A stretch of DNA of 64,000 nt from Meishania sp964351985 (GTDB lineage Bacteria > Bacteroidota > Bacteroidia > Flavobacteriales > Flavobacteriaceae). The stretch covers positions 1 through 64,000 of the forward strand of contig CAYGPR010000018.1 in NCBI GenBank assembly GCA_964351985.1, read 5' to 3'. The position numbers and the translations under genes were made by a program. This document shows, in pieces, positions 44,780-53,388 of the stretch (its first letter is position 1; each line of letters begins with the position of its first letter). The notes below the pieces were generated by a model, which worked only from the letters and a program-made list of their open reading frames with translations, was not told the DNA's origin and did no database searches.

Positions 44780-46009
44780 TTATTCGTCTCTTAATGCTAC
44801 AATGGGTTTTATTCGTGCCGCCCTTTTCGCCGGGATATACCCCGCAAGTCCCCCAAAAATTATCAAAACTATTGTGGCGAATATGGCTACCGGCATATCG
44901 ATATATGGATTCGTGATAAAAAAGTCCTCGAGCTTTTTCCCCAAAGAGTTTAGTATTGCAATACCTATAAGCATGCCAATTATACCGGAAATTGTCGTAA
45001 TGAAGACCGACTCCAGAAGTATTGTACTAATCACGGCTTTAGGAGTCGCACCTAGTGCCTTTCTAATCCCTATTTCTTTGGTACGCTCTTTTACTACGAA
45101 CACCATAATGTTACTGATACCAATGATTCCCGCTATAATGGTTCCAAAGGCTACAAAGGCAACAATCAGTTGTAGCACCCTGGCGAGTTGCTGGGTCTGT
45201 TTTAGACCCTCGGCAACATTGCGGACAAAAAGTCCATTTTGATCATTTGGACTGATATATTTTTTTTCTTTGATGAATTCCGTCAGGCTCTTGTCAAGCG
45301 CCAAAGCACCGGCATAGCCCAATTCTGGCTTGAAGGCCACTATTATTTGATCTATTTTATCAGTATTCTTTTCAATTAATTGCCGTGTGGTATATGGAAT
45401 ATATATTCTCCGTTCCTCGTCATCGCCACCATCATCTTGATATACGCCTATTACTTTAAAGGCACTTCCGGCAATATCGATATATTCCCCGATTGCATTT
45501 TGACTTCCAAATAAATCCAATTCTACCAGACGACCAATTACCGCATTTTTAGTTTTTTTATTTATATCTATTTTATTGAGATACCGCCCTTTCATCATAA
45601 TGGTCTTTTCGGCATCTTGATGAGATGGGGCTACCGCCCGGGTCGAATAATTGTTGAATTCATTCTTGTATTTTACCAAGCCACTTCTACTAATTCTAGG
45701 GGTGACATATTCAAGAAAAATGGGGAAGTTCTTTTCGATATCGGCCAGGTCGCTATTGTCAAATTCAATCTGTCTCCCTGATTTATATCCTTTGTAGGGC
45801 ATCGAGGTCTGACCTGGAAAAAGATAGATAATGTTTTGAGCATCATCTTCAAAAAATTTCTCGAAAGTATTTATAAGTCCATTACCTAACCCGAAGAGCG
45901 CCACAAAAATCAAAATACCCAATGCAACGGTAAAGCCCGATAAGAACGTACGTAGTTTGTTCTTTTGAATCGTTTCGAATATTTCCTTCCAGGTATCCCT
46001 ACTGAACAT
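44780..46009 (-). CDS. MacB-like ABC transporter permease
   Basis: 409 residues with the same layout: one N-terminal membrane segment, a MacB_PCD domain (about 55-255) and three C-terminal segments with ISNIMVFVVKERTKEIGIRKALGATPK. Its start overlaps the ATPase gene by 11 bases, which suggests translational coupling. It pairs with the permease at 43516, giving a likely heterodimer. Confidence 0.93.
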   Translation of the reverse strand: MFSRDTWKEIFETIQKNKLRTFLSGFTVALGILIFVALFGLGNGLINTFEKFFEDDAQNIIYLFPGQTSMPYKGYKSGRQIEFDNSDLADIEKNFPIFLEYVTPRISRSGLVKYKNEFNNYSTRAVAPSHQDAEKTIMMKGRYLNKIDINKKTKNAVIGRLVELDLFGSQNAIGEYIDIAGSAFKVIGVYQDDGGDDEERRIYIPYTTRQLIEKNTDKIDQIIVAFKPELGYAGALALDKSLTEFIKEKKYISPNDQNGLFVRNVAEGLKQTQQLARVLQLIVAFVAFGTIIAGIIGISNIMVFVVKERTKEIGIRKALGATPKAVISTILLESVFITTISGIIGMLIGIAILNSLGKKLEDFFITNPYIDMPVAIFATIVLIIFGGLAGYIPAKRAARIKPIVALRDE

Positions 46010-46703
46010 TTGATACGGCCCTAACTTGTTTTACTTTTTTATCCTCTAGAATAATTCCATCTTTTAGGTGTACGATACGTTTACACATATGGGCGATATC
46101 TTCTTCGTGGGTTACAATCAAGATGGTATTGCCCTGGTCGTTGATTTTTTGGATAAGATCCATAACTTCATATGAAGTCGTACTGTCCAAAGCACCGGTC
46201 GGTTCATCCGCTAAAAGCACCTTCGGTTCTGCCGCCATGGCGCGTGCTATGGCCACCCTTTGCTTCTGTCCGCCTGAAAGTTCGCTGGGCAGATGTGTTG
46301 CCCATTCCTTCAAACCCACCTGTTCCAAATATTTTAGGGCCTTTTCTTCACGTTGCTTTCTTGGCATTCGCTGATAATACAAAGGAAGTGCAACATTCTC
46401 CATTGCCGTCTTGTAATTTATCAAATTGAAGGATTGAAAAACGAATCCTAAAAACTTATTGCGATAATTTGCCGCCTTGGTCTCATTCAAGTTTACGATC
46501 GGTACGCCATCAAGCGTATATGTTCCCTCATCGAGTTCGTCAAGCATACCCAGAATGTTCAACAAGGTAGATTTTCCGGAACCGGAGGAACCCATAATGG
46601 CCACAAGTTCTCCTTCTTCTACCGAGAAATTGATTCCTTTTAATACGTGTAGGGAATTACTTCCCATTTTATAAGATTTATGAAGATCCTTAATTTCAAT
46701 CAT
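45999..46703 (-). CDS. ABC transporter ATP-binding protein
   Basis: 234 residues with Walker A (GSSGSGKST, residues 38-46), signature (LSGGQKQRVAIARA) and Walker B (VLLADEPTG), followed by the D-loop (ALDSTTS) and H-loop (IVTHEE). The LolD/MacB-type sequence fits the four permeases of the operon. It is the only ATPase gene of the cluster and lies in the middle of it. Confidence 0.95.
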   Translation of the reverse strand: MIEIKDLHKSYKMGSNSLHVLKGINFSVEEGELVAIMGSSGSGKSTLLNILGMLDELDEGTYTLDGVPIVNLNETKAANYRNKFLGFVFQSFNLINYKTAMENVALPLYYQRMPRKQREEKALKYLEQVGLKEWATHLPSELSGGQKQRVAIARAMAAEPKVLLADEPTGALDSTTSYEVMDLIQKINDQGNTILIVTHEEDIAHMCKRIVHLKDGIILEDKKVKQVRAVSNVQ

Positions 46704-46813
46704 GCTGGTTACATTAGTTATTCGGATGTGATTGTCTCAGGGGAAGACGTGAATAAGACACCGAAGGTGTTAAATTGTTACAAGATTAGCTCTAAATTTT
46801 ATGTTAAATTAAT

Positions 46814-47926
46814 CTAGCCCCCGAATTCTTCGGGTTTGATGGCGTTCCAGACTTTGATTTTATCGTCTTTTCCAATTCCGGATTTGACCTCTACAAAAAT
46901 TCCATCACTAATACCCAACTCAAGATCTCGTCGTTCAAATTGCTGCTCGCCAGTAGCTACTTCAACAAAGGGTTTTTTGGTTTTTCCGTCAAATTGGACC
47001 AGAGCCTCTTTAACCGCCATCACACTATCGGCCCGACCTAGAATGATAGAAGCGTTGGCGCTAAGTCCGGCCCTAATGAACGTAGTATCTTGTTTCTTTA
47101 AGGTACCCTTTATTTCAAACTGGATGGCACCGTTTTCAGCATTTCCTTTGGGTGCAATATAATCCAAAACGGCATCGAATACAGCATTTTCTATAGCACC
47201 AACGGTAATTTCCAAAGGTAGGTTCTCCTTTATTTTACCAACTTCAGATTCATCTACCTTGCCTTCGAAAATCATTTTTTCGACATCGGCGATGGCGGCT
47301 ATTGTAGTACCTTCATTAAAGTTATTGGCCTCGATGACTTGATTGCCGACCTCTACCGGAACTTCGAGAACCATACCACTAACAGTGGCTCGTATTTGGG
47401 TGTTTGCTGAATTACCGAAACCTTTCGTGGTTCCGGTCTTCACAATATCGTATCTTTTGTTCGCCGCCGCGTACGATTGCTTGGCTTGATCAAACGTAAG
47501 TTGTGCCCGCTCCAAATCGACTTGAGAGACGACCCCTTTTTCAAAGAGGCTTTTTTGGCGATCGAGATTTCTTTTCTGATCCTCCAGTGCGATTCTGGCA
47601 TCCTCAATAGTATTTCTGGCATCGTTAAGAGCACTAAGATTAGGTACTACCTTTATCCGTGCCAAAAGATCTCCAGATTTAACAAAATCTCCGCCTTCAA
47701 CGAATACCTCCTCGATAACCCCTGAAATATTGGGCTTGATAAGTACTTCTTCTAACGGTAAGATACTTCCGGTCGCAACGGTTTTCTTTACGATGGTCTG
47801 GGTCGATGGGGTTTCCGTTTCGTATACTACCGGATCTTCGGCATTTTTCGAATACAGATAGTACATAGCTCCGCCAAAAGCTATGACGATGAACAATAAG
47901 ATGATGACGGTTACTTTTTTCTTCAT
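46814..47926 (-). CDS. Periplasmic adaptor of ABC export (MacA/HlyD type)
   Basis: 370 residues with an N-terminal anchor (about 5-26) and the lipoyl/hairpin/barrel pattern (VATGSILPLEEVLIKPNISG, DLERAQLTFDQAKQSYAAAN). It is clearly similar to the adaptor at 42311. It lies between permease 47980 and the ATPase, so each adaptor sits beside one pair of permeases. Confidence 0.92.
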   Translation of the reverse strand: MKKKVTVIILLFIVIAFGGAMYYLYSKNAEDPVVYETETPSTQTIVKKTVATGSILPLEEVLIKPNISGVIEEVFVEGGDFVKSGDLLARIKVVPNLSALNDARNTIEDARIALEDQKRNLDRQKSLFEKGVVSQVDLERAQLTFDQAKQSYAAANKRYDIVKTGTTKGFGNSANTQIRATVSGMVLEVPVEVGNQVIEANNFNEGTTIAAIADVEKMIFEGKVDESEVGKIKENLPLEITVGAIENAVFDAVLDYIAPKGNAENGAIQFEIKGTLKKQDTTFIRAGLSANASIILGRADSVMAVKEALVQFDGKTKKPFVEVATGEQQFERRDLELGISDGIFVEVKSGIGKDDKIKVWNAIKPEEFGG

Positions 47927-47979
47927 TTCTATTTAGATTGATTGATGTATATTTTTAGTCATTTTAGAAATCATATCCT

Positions 47980-49239
47980 TTATTCCCTTCTCAGTGCTTC
48001 AATAGGTCGAACCTTTATGGCGCTATTGGCAGGAATGAACCCTGCAAACAACCCTGATACTATCAAAATGATCAACGCTATCGTCACAACACCTAAATTC
48101 ACGCTAGGGTTAACGAACATCATAACGGGGCCGCTAACTTCCAACAAATAGTTTATTCCATAAATTATCAAGGCCCCGAAAGCTATACCCGCCATACCAG
48201 AAATGATTGTCAGAAAAATCGATTCCATCAAAATCTGCTTTTTGATGGACCAGGGGCTTTCTCCCAAAGCGCGACGAATCCCTATCTCCTTGGTACGTTC
48301 CTTGACCACGATCAGCATAATATTGCTGACCCCGATTATTCCAGACAGCAACACCAAAATACCGACGAAATAAGCGATGAGCTCCAAAGCTCCGAAAAGA
48401 CTTACCACCCTCTGAAATTGTTCGTTCAAATCAAAAAAACCTATTGCCCTTGTATCTTCCGGATGGATTTTATGATTCTCTTTCATTAAGTTGATAATCT
48501 GTTCCTTGATATTGGTAATCGGAACTTCATCAACAGCGGTTATAGCCATCCAACCAACAGTTTCACCCATATTGAAGGCCTGGGAAAAAGACGTGAAGGG
48601 AATATAGATTTCCCGTTGCGCATTTTCACTATCCCCATCTACGTTGGTTTTTTTATAGGTGCCTATGACCATGAAATTGACATCGTTGATTTTAATATAG
48701 GTACCCAAATAATCCTCTCCCTGATCGTACAGGCTATTTCTGACATCTACACCGATGACGGCCACTTTTCTCTTTTCATTGATATCGCCTTGATTTATAA
48801 ATCTGCCGGAGGTAATATCCATGGGTTCTTGTTTTATAATCTCAGGATAATCGCCATACACACTGAAGGCTCCTGATTTTAATCCACGTACAACATTATT
48901 TGTCCCCCGAAAATCGCCAAGCTGATTTCTTGGCGAAACATATTGCAAACCTTTCACATTTTCCCAAATATCGGCCACATCCCTTGTCTTGTAGTTAAAC
49001 CGTCTGTCTTTAGGAAGTCCCTTATATGGTTTTGTCGCCGTACGGGTCCACATGAACATGGTATTGGTAGCAATATCACCAAAATCAGCCCTGATGCCGT
49101 TTTCGAGACCTTTGCCGGCGGCCAACAAAATAATCAGAATAAGTATGCCCCAAAAAACTCCGAACGCAGTGAGTAGCGTCCTGAACCAATTGGAGGTCAA
49201 CACCTGTAAAATTTCGTTCCAACGATCTCGATCGAACAT
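47980..49239 (-). CDS. MacB-like ABC transporter permease
   Basis: 419 residues with MacB_PCD domain and the C-terminal membrane part (GIIGVSNIMLIVVKERTKEI, RRALGESPW). It ends with ALRRE, like the other three permeases. It lies 12 bases after the permease at 49252, so the two are cotranscribed. Confidence 0.93.
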   Translation of the reverse strand: MFDRDRWNEILQVLTSNWFRTLLTAFGVFWGILILIILLAAGKGLENGIRADFGDIATNTMFMWTRTATKPYKGLPKDRRFNYKTRDVADIWENVKGLQYVSPRNQLGDFRGTNNVVRGLKSGAFSVYGDYPEIIKQEPMDITSGRFINQGDINEKRKVAVIGVDVRNSLYDQGEDYLGTYIKINDVNFMVIGTYKKTNVDGDSENAQREIYIPFTSFSQAFNMGETVGWMAITAVDEVPITNIKEQIINLMKENHKIHPEDTRAIGFFDLNEQFQRVVSLFGALELIAYFVGILVLLSGIIGVSNIMLIVVKERTKEIGIRRALGESPWSIKKQILMESIFLTIISGMAGIAFGALIIYGINYLLEVSGPVMMFVNPSVNLGVVTIALIILIVSGLFAGFIPANSAIKVRPIEALRRE

Positions 49240-49251
49240 TTGTACTTAGAT

Positions 49252-50499
49252 TTATTCTTCTTTTAAAGCTTCAATGGGTTTGATTTTTGCAGCGCGCCAT
49301 GCCGGGAAAAAACCGGCCAACGTACCCGCAAAAATCAATAGTAAGACTGTCGTAAAGGCAACATTGAAATCAATGGACGGATTCAGTACATAGTCGACCT
49401 CAACATGTGGGCCCACCAATTCCAACAACCCCATGCTGAAAATGAGTCCACCAAAGCCCGATACCGCAGTTACGAAAATTGCTTCGTGCAAAATCATCCC
49501 GATAATCGACCAAGGTTTTGCCCCAAGTGCTTTTCTAATTCCGATTTCACGTGTACGTTCTTTCACAATTATCAGCATAATGTTGCTTACACCTACTATA
49601 CCAGCGATTATGGTACATACACCGACGAACCAAAAGAAAAATTTAATACCACCGATCAAATTCATAAATCGCTGTACGTTCTCTAAAGTGTTGAAGGTGT
49701 TTATCGCGCTTTCATCATCTGGGGCGACTGTATGAGCTTGTTTGAGGTAGGTCTTCATTTCTTCAGTGAACCTTATCGATTCTTCCAAAGTCTGTTCGAA
49801 GGTGGCCGCAGGTTTTAAGGTAAAGAACATCATGTTCAGACTATCCCCACCATTAAAAACACGCTGCCCGGTACTTAAAGGGATGTAAATACGATCTTCT
49901 TCGCGCTCACCACCCTTATCACCGTAAACACCGATTATCTGAAAGCTCAAATCTGCGATTTTCAATTCACGCCCAACGGGATTCTCTTCATTTTGAAGCA
50001 GTTCTCTATGGACTTTATTACTGATTACCGCGACCTTGGAAACCGTCTCATGATCTTTGTAGTTTAAGAATCGCCCTTGCGAAATGAATTCGTTTTCAAT
50101 AAACTGGTATTCGGGAGAAATGCCCTGAACAGAATAGGCCCCAGATTCCTTTTTGTAGTTGATGCTGGCATTGAATACCCTAAAATTAGGAGACTTGTAC
50201 TCCAATTGATCGGCGTATTTTTCTTCGATATAATTATAGTTCTCATTTCTCAATCGGATAGGGCGCCCAGGATTGAGTCCCTTGTATTCCTTCGTCGTTA
50301 CTTGAGTCCAAACCCCGAGACGATTACTCGCATCTTCCTCGAATTCTTGGGCAATACCATTTTGCATGCCTTGCCCAAAACCCAATAAAATTACTAGAAT
50401 GAATATACCGGAAGCTACCGAAAGGCCAGTTAGCACCGTCCGTAATCTATTTTTACGGATAGTATCAAAGATTTCTTGCCATCTTTCGATGTCGAACAT
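49252..50499 (-). CDS. MacB-like ABC transporter permease
   Basis: About 415 residues from the ATG at 50499. An in-frame start at 50526 exists, but it falls in the leader palindrome region, and the shorter start gives MFDIERWQEIFDTIRKNRLR, as in the sister permeases. The MacB_PCD domain and terminal segments (GIVGVSNIMLIIVKERTREI) are intact. It is the first gene of the eight-gene operon. Confidence 0.92.
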   Translation of the reverse strand: MFDIERWQEIFDTIRKNRLRTVLTGLSVASGIFILVILLGFGQGMQNGIAQEFEEDASNRLGVWTQVTTKEYKGLNPGRPIRLRNENYNYIEEKYADQLEYKSPNFRVFNASINYKKESGAYSVQGISPEYQFIENEFISQGRFLNYKDHETVSKVAVISNKVHRELLQNEENPVGRELKIADLSFQIIGVYGDKGGEREEDRIYIPLSTGQRVFNGGDSLNMMFFTLKPAATFEQTLEESIRFTEEMKTYLKQAHTVAPDDESAINTFNTLENVQRFMNLIGGIKFFFWFVGVCTIIAGIVGVSNIMLIIVKERTREIGIRKALGAKPWSIIGMILHEAIFVTAVSGFGGLIFSMGLLELVGPHVEVDYVLNPSIDFNVAFTTVLLLIFAGTLAGFFPAWRAAKIKPIEALKEE

Positions 50500-50520
50500 G
50501 AGGTTGATTTTGATTGATGA

Positions 50521-50540
50521 GCACAATAAAGTTATTGTGC
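50521..50540. promoter_or_regulatory. Palindrome in the leader of the export operon
   Basis: GCACAATAA and TTATTGTGC (9-base arms, 2-base spacer) lie 21 bases before the first permease start. It may be an operator or a leader hairpin. On the plus strand it is followed by TTTT, so terminator function toward the right is also possible. Confidence 0.45.
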
Positions 50541-50615
50541 TTTTATAAGACTATAATGTTATGTTATTGTTACAGTCAAATTTCTTAAAAAGTGTTAAAA
50601 TTGGAGAAGCGTAGA

Positions 50616-50828
50616 TTAATTCCTCATTTTTTTATACACAAAGTAGAAAAGACCAGCTACCAAAACATAGGGGATGGCCATCAAATAAACAATACCGTTA
50701 TTGATACCCTCGGCAGTCTCGGTATTACCGCCACTCTCAAGTACGGCACGGCACATGGCACATTGAGCTTCTATGAATTGAGGAAGTAACAGCGTTACTA
50801 AAATTGATATCACAAGTTTTTTTTTCAT
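50616..50828 (-). CDS. Small CxxC membrane protein of the oxidase cluster
   Basis: 70 residues: signal peptide (cleavage near IEAQ, about residue 20-22), a Cys-Ala-Met-Cys motif (QCAMCRAVLESGG) and one C-terminal membrane segment (about 47-65). I do not recognise a named family. The position at the end of the cytochrome oxidase accessory genes and the two cysteines suggest a role in copper or thiol handling during oxidase assembly. Confidence 0.7.
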   Translation of the reverse strand: MKKKLVISILVTLLLPQFIEAQCAMCRAVLESGGNTETAEGINNGIVYLMAIPYVLVAGLFYFVYKKMRN

Positions 50829-50884
50829 AACATCTGGCGCTTAATAACACTTTTAAACGGACATTTACCGACCTTAAGCAACTT

Positions 50885-51415
50885 TCAAGAATAATAAGGT
50901 GAAATCATCAAGTAGACCACAACGCCCGTAACGGCAACATAAAACCATATTGGAAATGTAATTCTTGCCAATTTCCGGTGTGTCTCAAACTTACCTAAAT
51001 GAGCACGCGCATACGTTTTTAGCACCAATGGAATTATGGCAATCGACAACACAATATGGGAAATCAGAATAAAATAATACACATATCGGATAAGACCCTC
51101 TCCGCCAAATTTGGTTGAATCGGAGGTCATATGATACGTAATGTACATCAACAAGAACAAAACCGATAGCATGATACACGAAGTCATTAGATTTTGATGT
51201 AATTTCCGTTTTCCGCTTTTAATGGACCACACCGCAAGCAGTAATATTGCTGCCGTAAGACCATTAATCGATGCATATATCGGCGGAAGAAATCCGAGCC
51301 GTTCTACATTCGGAATCTTCACCCCGAACAAAATAGCAACTACCAAGGGCACAACAATTGACACCACTGTAATCCATCTATTGAACTTCTTTTCTTTTGT
51401 CGAAATAGTTTCCAT
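50885..51415 (-). CDS. DUF420 (CtaM-like) membrane protein
   Basis: 176 residues with five predicted membrane segments (e.g. WITVVSIVVPLVVAILFGV, LFLLMYITYHMT). DUF420 proteins such as Bacillus CtaM are needed for cytochrome oxidase assembly. It starts one base after the Sco stop, so the two are tightly coupled. Confidence 0.85.
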   Translation of the reverse strand: METISTKEKKFNRWITVVSIVVPLVVAILFGVKIPNVERLGFLPPIYASINGLTAAILLLAVWSIKSGKRKLHQNLMTSCIMLSVLFLLMYITYHMTSDSTKFGGEGLIRYVYYFILISHIVLSIAIIPLVLKTYARAHLGKFETHRKLARITFPIWFYVAVTGVVVYLMISPYYS

Positions 51416-51416
51416 A

Positions 51417-52148
51417 CTATTCGTTCAATAATTTTGCAATATCTTCTTTAAGTGCACTCATTTGTTCGGTTTCACCGTGATCGTTTTGGCCTTGTGATTC
51501 TGTAATCGCACCTCGATAATACACAATGGGGTTGCCAAAATCGTCAACCCTTGATCTTATGTATCCATTTTTGTCGACCAGGGCAAAAAGACCCGAATGC
51601 TCAAAACCTCCAGGGACATCGGGAGCCTCAGCTGCAAAAATATTAAAGCCACTGTTGGCCAAGTCAAAGATTTTTTCCGTATCACCTGTCATCAAATGCC
51701 AATCCAAATCGGTTATTCCATATTTCTCGGCGTATTCTTTTAATACCTGCGGGGTATCATATTCTGGGGTAATCGAAAATGAAGCGATTCCGAAAGCATT
51801 CGAATCCCCAAATTCTTCTTGGAGCTGAACAAGGTTATTTGTCATAACCGGACAAATGGACGGGCATGAAGTAAAGAAAAACTCCACTACAAATACTTTT
51901 CCCTTATAGTCTTTATCCGTAATCAGAAGACTATCTTGATTAATGAACTCAAAATTGGGAACCCTTCTCTTTTTTCCGTTCAAAAGAACGTACGACAGTT
52001 CTTGGGAATTATCCTTGACATTCATACGGTCGTTCTGTACCACGGTACCTTCACTAATGCGATCTACGATTTTCGGAATAAAGATTATACCGAAAACCAA
52101 GATTACCAGCGACACCCAAACGTATGTGTATTTATTCTTCATCTTCAA
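51417..52148 (-). CDS. SCO1/SenC family copper chaperone
   Basis: 243 residues with an N-terminal membrane anchor and a thioredoxin-like domain. The copper ligands are visible: Cys95 and Cys99 in TSCPSICP and His184 in GFEHSGLF. Sco proteins help to load the CuA centre of cytochrome c oxidase. Its start overlaps the stop of the upstream cysteine-free relative by four bases (ATGA), showing translational coupling. Confidence 0.93.
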   Translation of the reverse strand: MKMKNKYTYVWVSLVILVFGIIFIPKIVDRISEGTVVQNDRMNVKDNSQELSYVLLNGKKRRVPNFEFINQDSLLITDKDYKGKVFVVEFFFTSCPSICPVMTNNLVQLQEEFGDSNAFGIASFSITPEYDTPQVLKEYAEKYGITDLDWHLMTGDTEKIFDLANSGFNIFAAEAPDVPGGFEHSGLFALVDKNGYIRSRVDDFGNPIVYYRGAITESQGQNDHGETEQMSALKEDIAKLLNE

Positions 52149-52777
52149 TTTTTTCTGCCCGCGGTATTCTTCTTGAGAGCCAATCTGTATTCGGCCAAAA
52201 TGATTTTGACATCATCAACCATTTTGTTGTTCAGATCGGCCACAGAAATTGCGTTAAAACCAAATTTCGTGCCTACATCTTCATCATCGTCACGGCCCCT
52301 TAGGTTTCTATCCTTGTCGATAATGAATACATAAGGGGTTCCCATATTTGCATCCAAGGATAAATCCGTTTTAAGGGATTTGAAGAACGTGACGATTTCT
52401 TCTTTCTCCATAAAGACAAAATTCCACTTTTCAACATCCGACAAAGCACCCAGCTCTTTTTTTAAAGCCGCGGTTTTCTCCTCCGTTCCTTTTGGCATCA
52501 CCATCAAGAACTGAAAATCATCAAATTCGTAAAACCGCTTGTAGATTTTTTGGTTCAGGTTGAAGGCGTTGCCCTTTTTCAAATCGACATTATCTCCCAA
52601 AAAACCCAAAACCGTTATTTTATTATCTAGGGATATCCCAGCAGGATTATCATCTACTTCAGCAATATTTTCGGTAAGCACCGAAAGTTTTCCGAAATTA
52701 TTTACCCCCGAAGCAAAAAAAAGATATACCACCACAGGTAAAACAAAAAGAACGGTAAGTACGAAGGTTTTTTTCAT
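52145..52777 (-). CDS. Cysteine-free Sco-like/thioredoxin-like membrane protein
   Basis: 210 residues with one N-terminal membrane segment (about 5-22). The later part resembles a Sco/thioredoxin fold (VFIIDKDRNLRGRDDDED), but the protein contains no cysteine at all, so it cannot bind copper through a CxxxC or do disulfide exchange. Its four-base overlap with sco suggests the two act together. The degenerate Sco interpretation is an inference from position and the late motif. Confidence 0.7.
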   Translation of the reverse strand: MKKTFVLTVLFVLPVVVYLFFASGVNNFGKLSVLTENIAEVDDNPAGISLDNKITVLGFLGDNVDLKKGNAFNLNQKIYKRFYEFDDFQFLMVMPKGTEEKTAALKKELGALSDVEKWNFVFMEKEEIVTFFKSLKTDLSLDANMGTPYVFIIDKDRNLRGRDDDEDVGTKFGFNAISVADLNNKMVDDVKIILAEYRLALKKNTAGRKN

Positions 52778-52845
52778 AATACGCTACACTAAATATTAAG
52801 TTTTACAGCAAAGTACACATTAAACAATGTCTAGGCAAAAATAAA

Positions 52846-52869
52846 AAAGACGGTATTGAAACCGTCTTT
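52846..52869 (-). terminator. Terminator after cytochrome oxidase subunit IV
   Basis: AAAGACGGT and ACCGTCTTT (9-base arms) flank a short loop. On the minus strand T-rich sequence follows (complement of AAAAATAAAAAA). It separates the structural oxidase genes from the sco group. Confidence 0.75.
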
Positions 52870-52901
52870 GCATGCTGTTAATTTTATAGAAAATAACTTC
52901 T

Positions 52902-53285
52902 CTAAAAGTTCCATTTCACAAAACCGTCCTTGAATACATTGTATATATAATCCGCTTCAAAAAGAAGGATAAAGATTAAGTAAAGAACCAAGAAAATCGG
53001 AGTCCAGACAATGGCTCTACGCAAGGCACTCTTTTCATCCCTTAGGTGCATAAAATCCCATGCAATATAATAGGCCTTGACCAAGGTCAGGCCAATAAAT
53101 ATCCAGTTCAATAATTTCATCCCAAGAAAAGAGGTGCCGATGAGTGCCGCAGGTTTTATTATACCCAAGGCAACTTCGATAGCCGTAATTATGGTCAAAA
53201 AAACCAATACCCCCCAAATTTTTTGTGTGTTGGACTTGAATTTTAAAAGTCCCCTGAAAATTTCCAGTTTGTGTGCGTGTGCCAT
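52902..53285 (-). CDS. Cytochrome c oxidase subunit IV-like protein
   Basis: 127 residues with three membrane segments (about 24-41, 52-70, 85-110). A small subunit IV (CtaF/CyoD-like) protein fits by size, topology and position after two subunit III genes. It is the last gene before a terminator. Confidence 0.85.
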   Translation of the reverse strand: MAHAHKLEIFRGLLKFKSNTQKIWGVLVFLTIITAIEVALGIIKPAALIGTSFLGMKLLNWIFIGLTLVKAYYIAWDFMHLRDEKSALRRAIVWTPIFLVLYLIFILLFEADYIYNVFKDGFVKWNF

Positions 53286-53306
53286 GCTTAGATTAAATTA
53301 TTAAAC

Positions 53307-53330
53307 AGATTCCCTCCTTAGCGGGAATGA
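53307..53330. repeat. 24-bp REP-like repeat, copy 1
   Basis: AGATTCCCTCCTTAGCGGGA and onward, an imperfect hairpin (ATTCCCTC with GCGGGAAT). It resembles the copies at 53358 and (inverted) 55057. Confidence 0.5.
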
Positions 53331-53357
53331 AACTAAAATTTTAACTATACAATATTG

Positions 53358-53381
53358 AGATTCCCGCCTTCGCGAGAATAA
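53358..53381. repeat. 24-bp REP-like repeat, copy 2
   Basis: AGATTCCCGCCTTCGCGAGA and onward, in the same orientation as copy 1 about 50 bases away. The arms ATTCCCGC and GCGAGAAT pair with one mismatch. It lies between the subunit III and IV genes. Confidence 0.5.
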
Positions 53382-53388
53382 CAATAAA

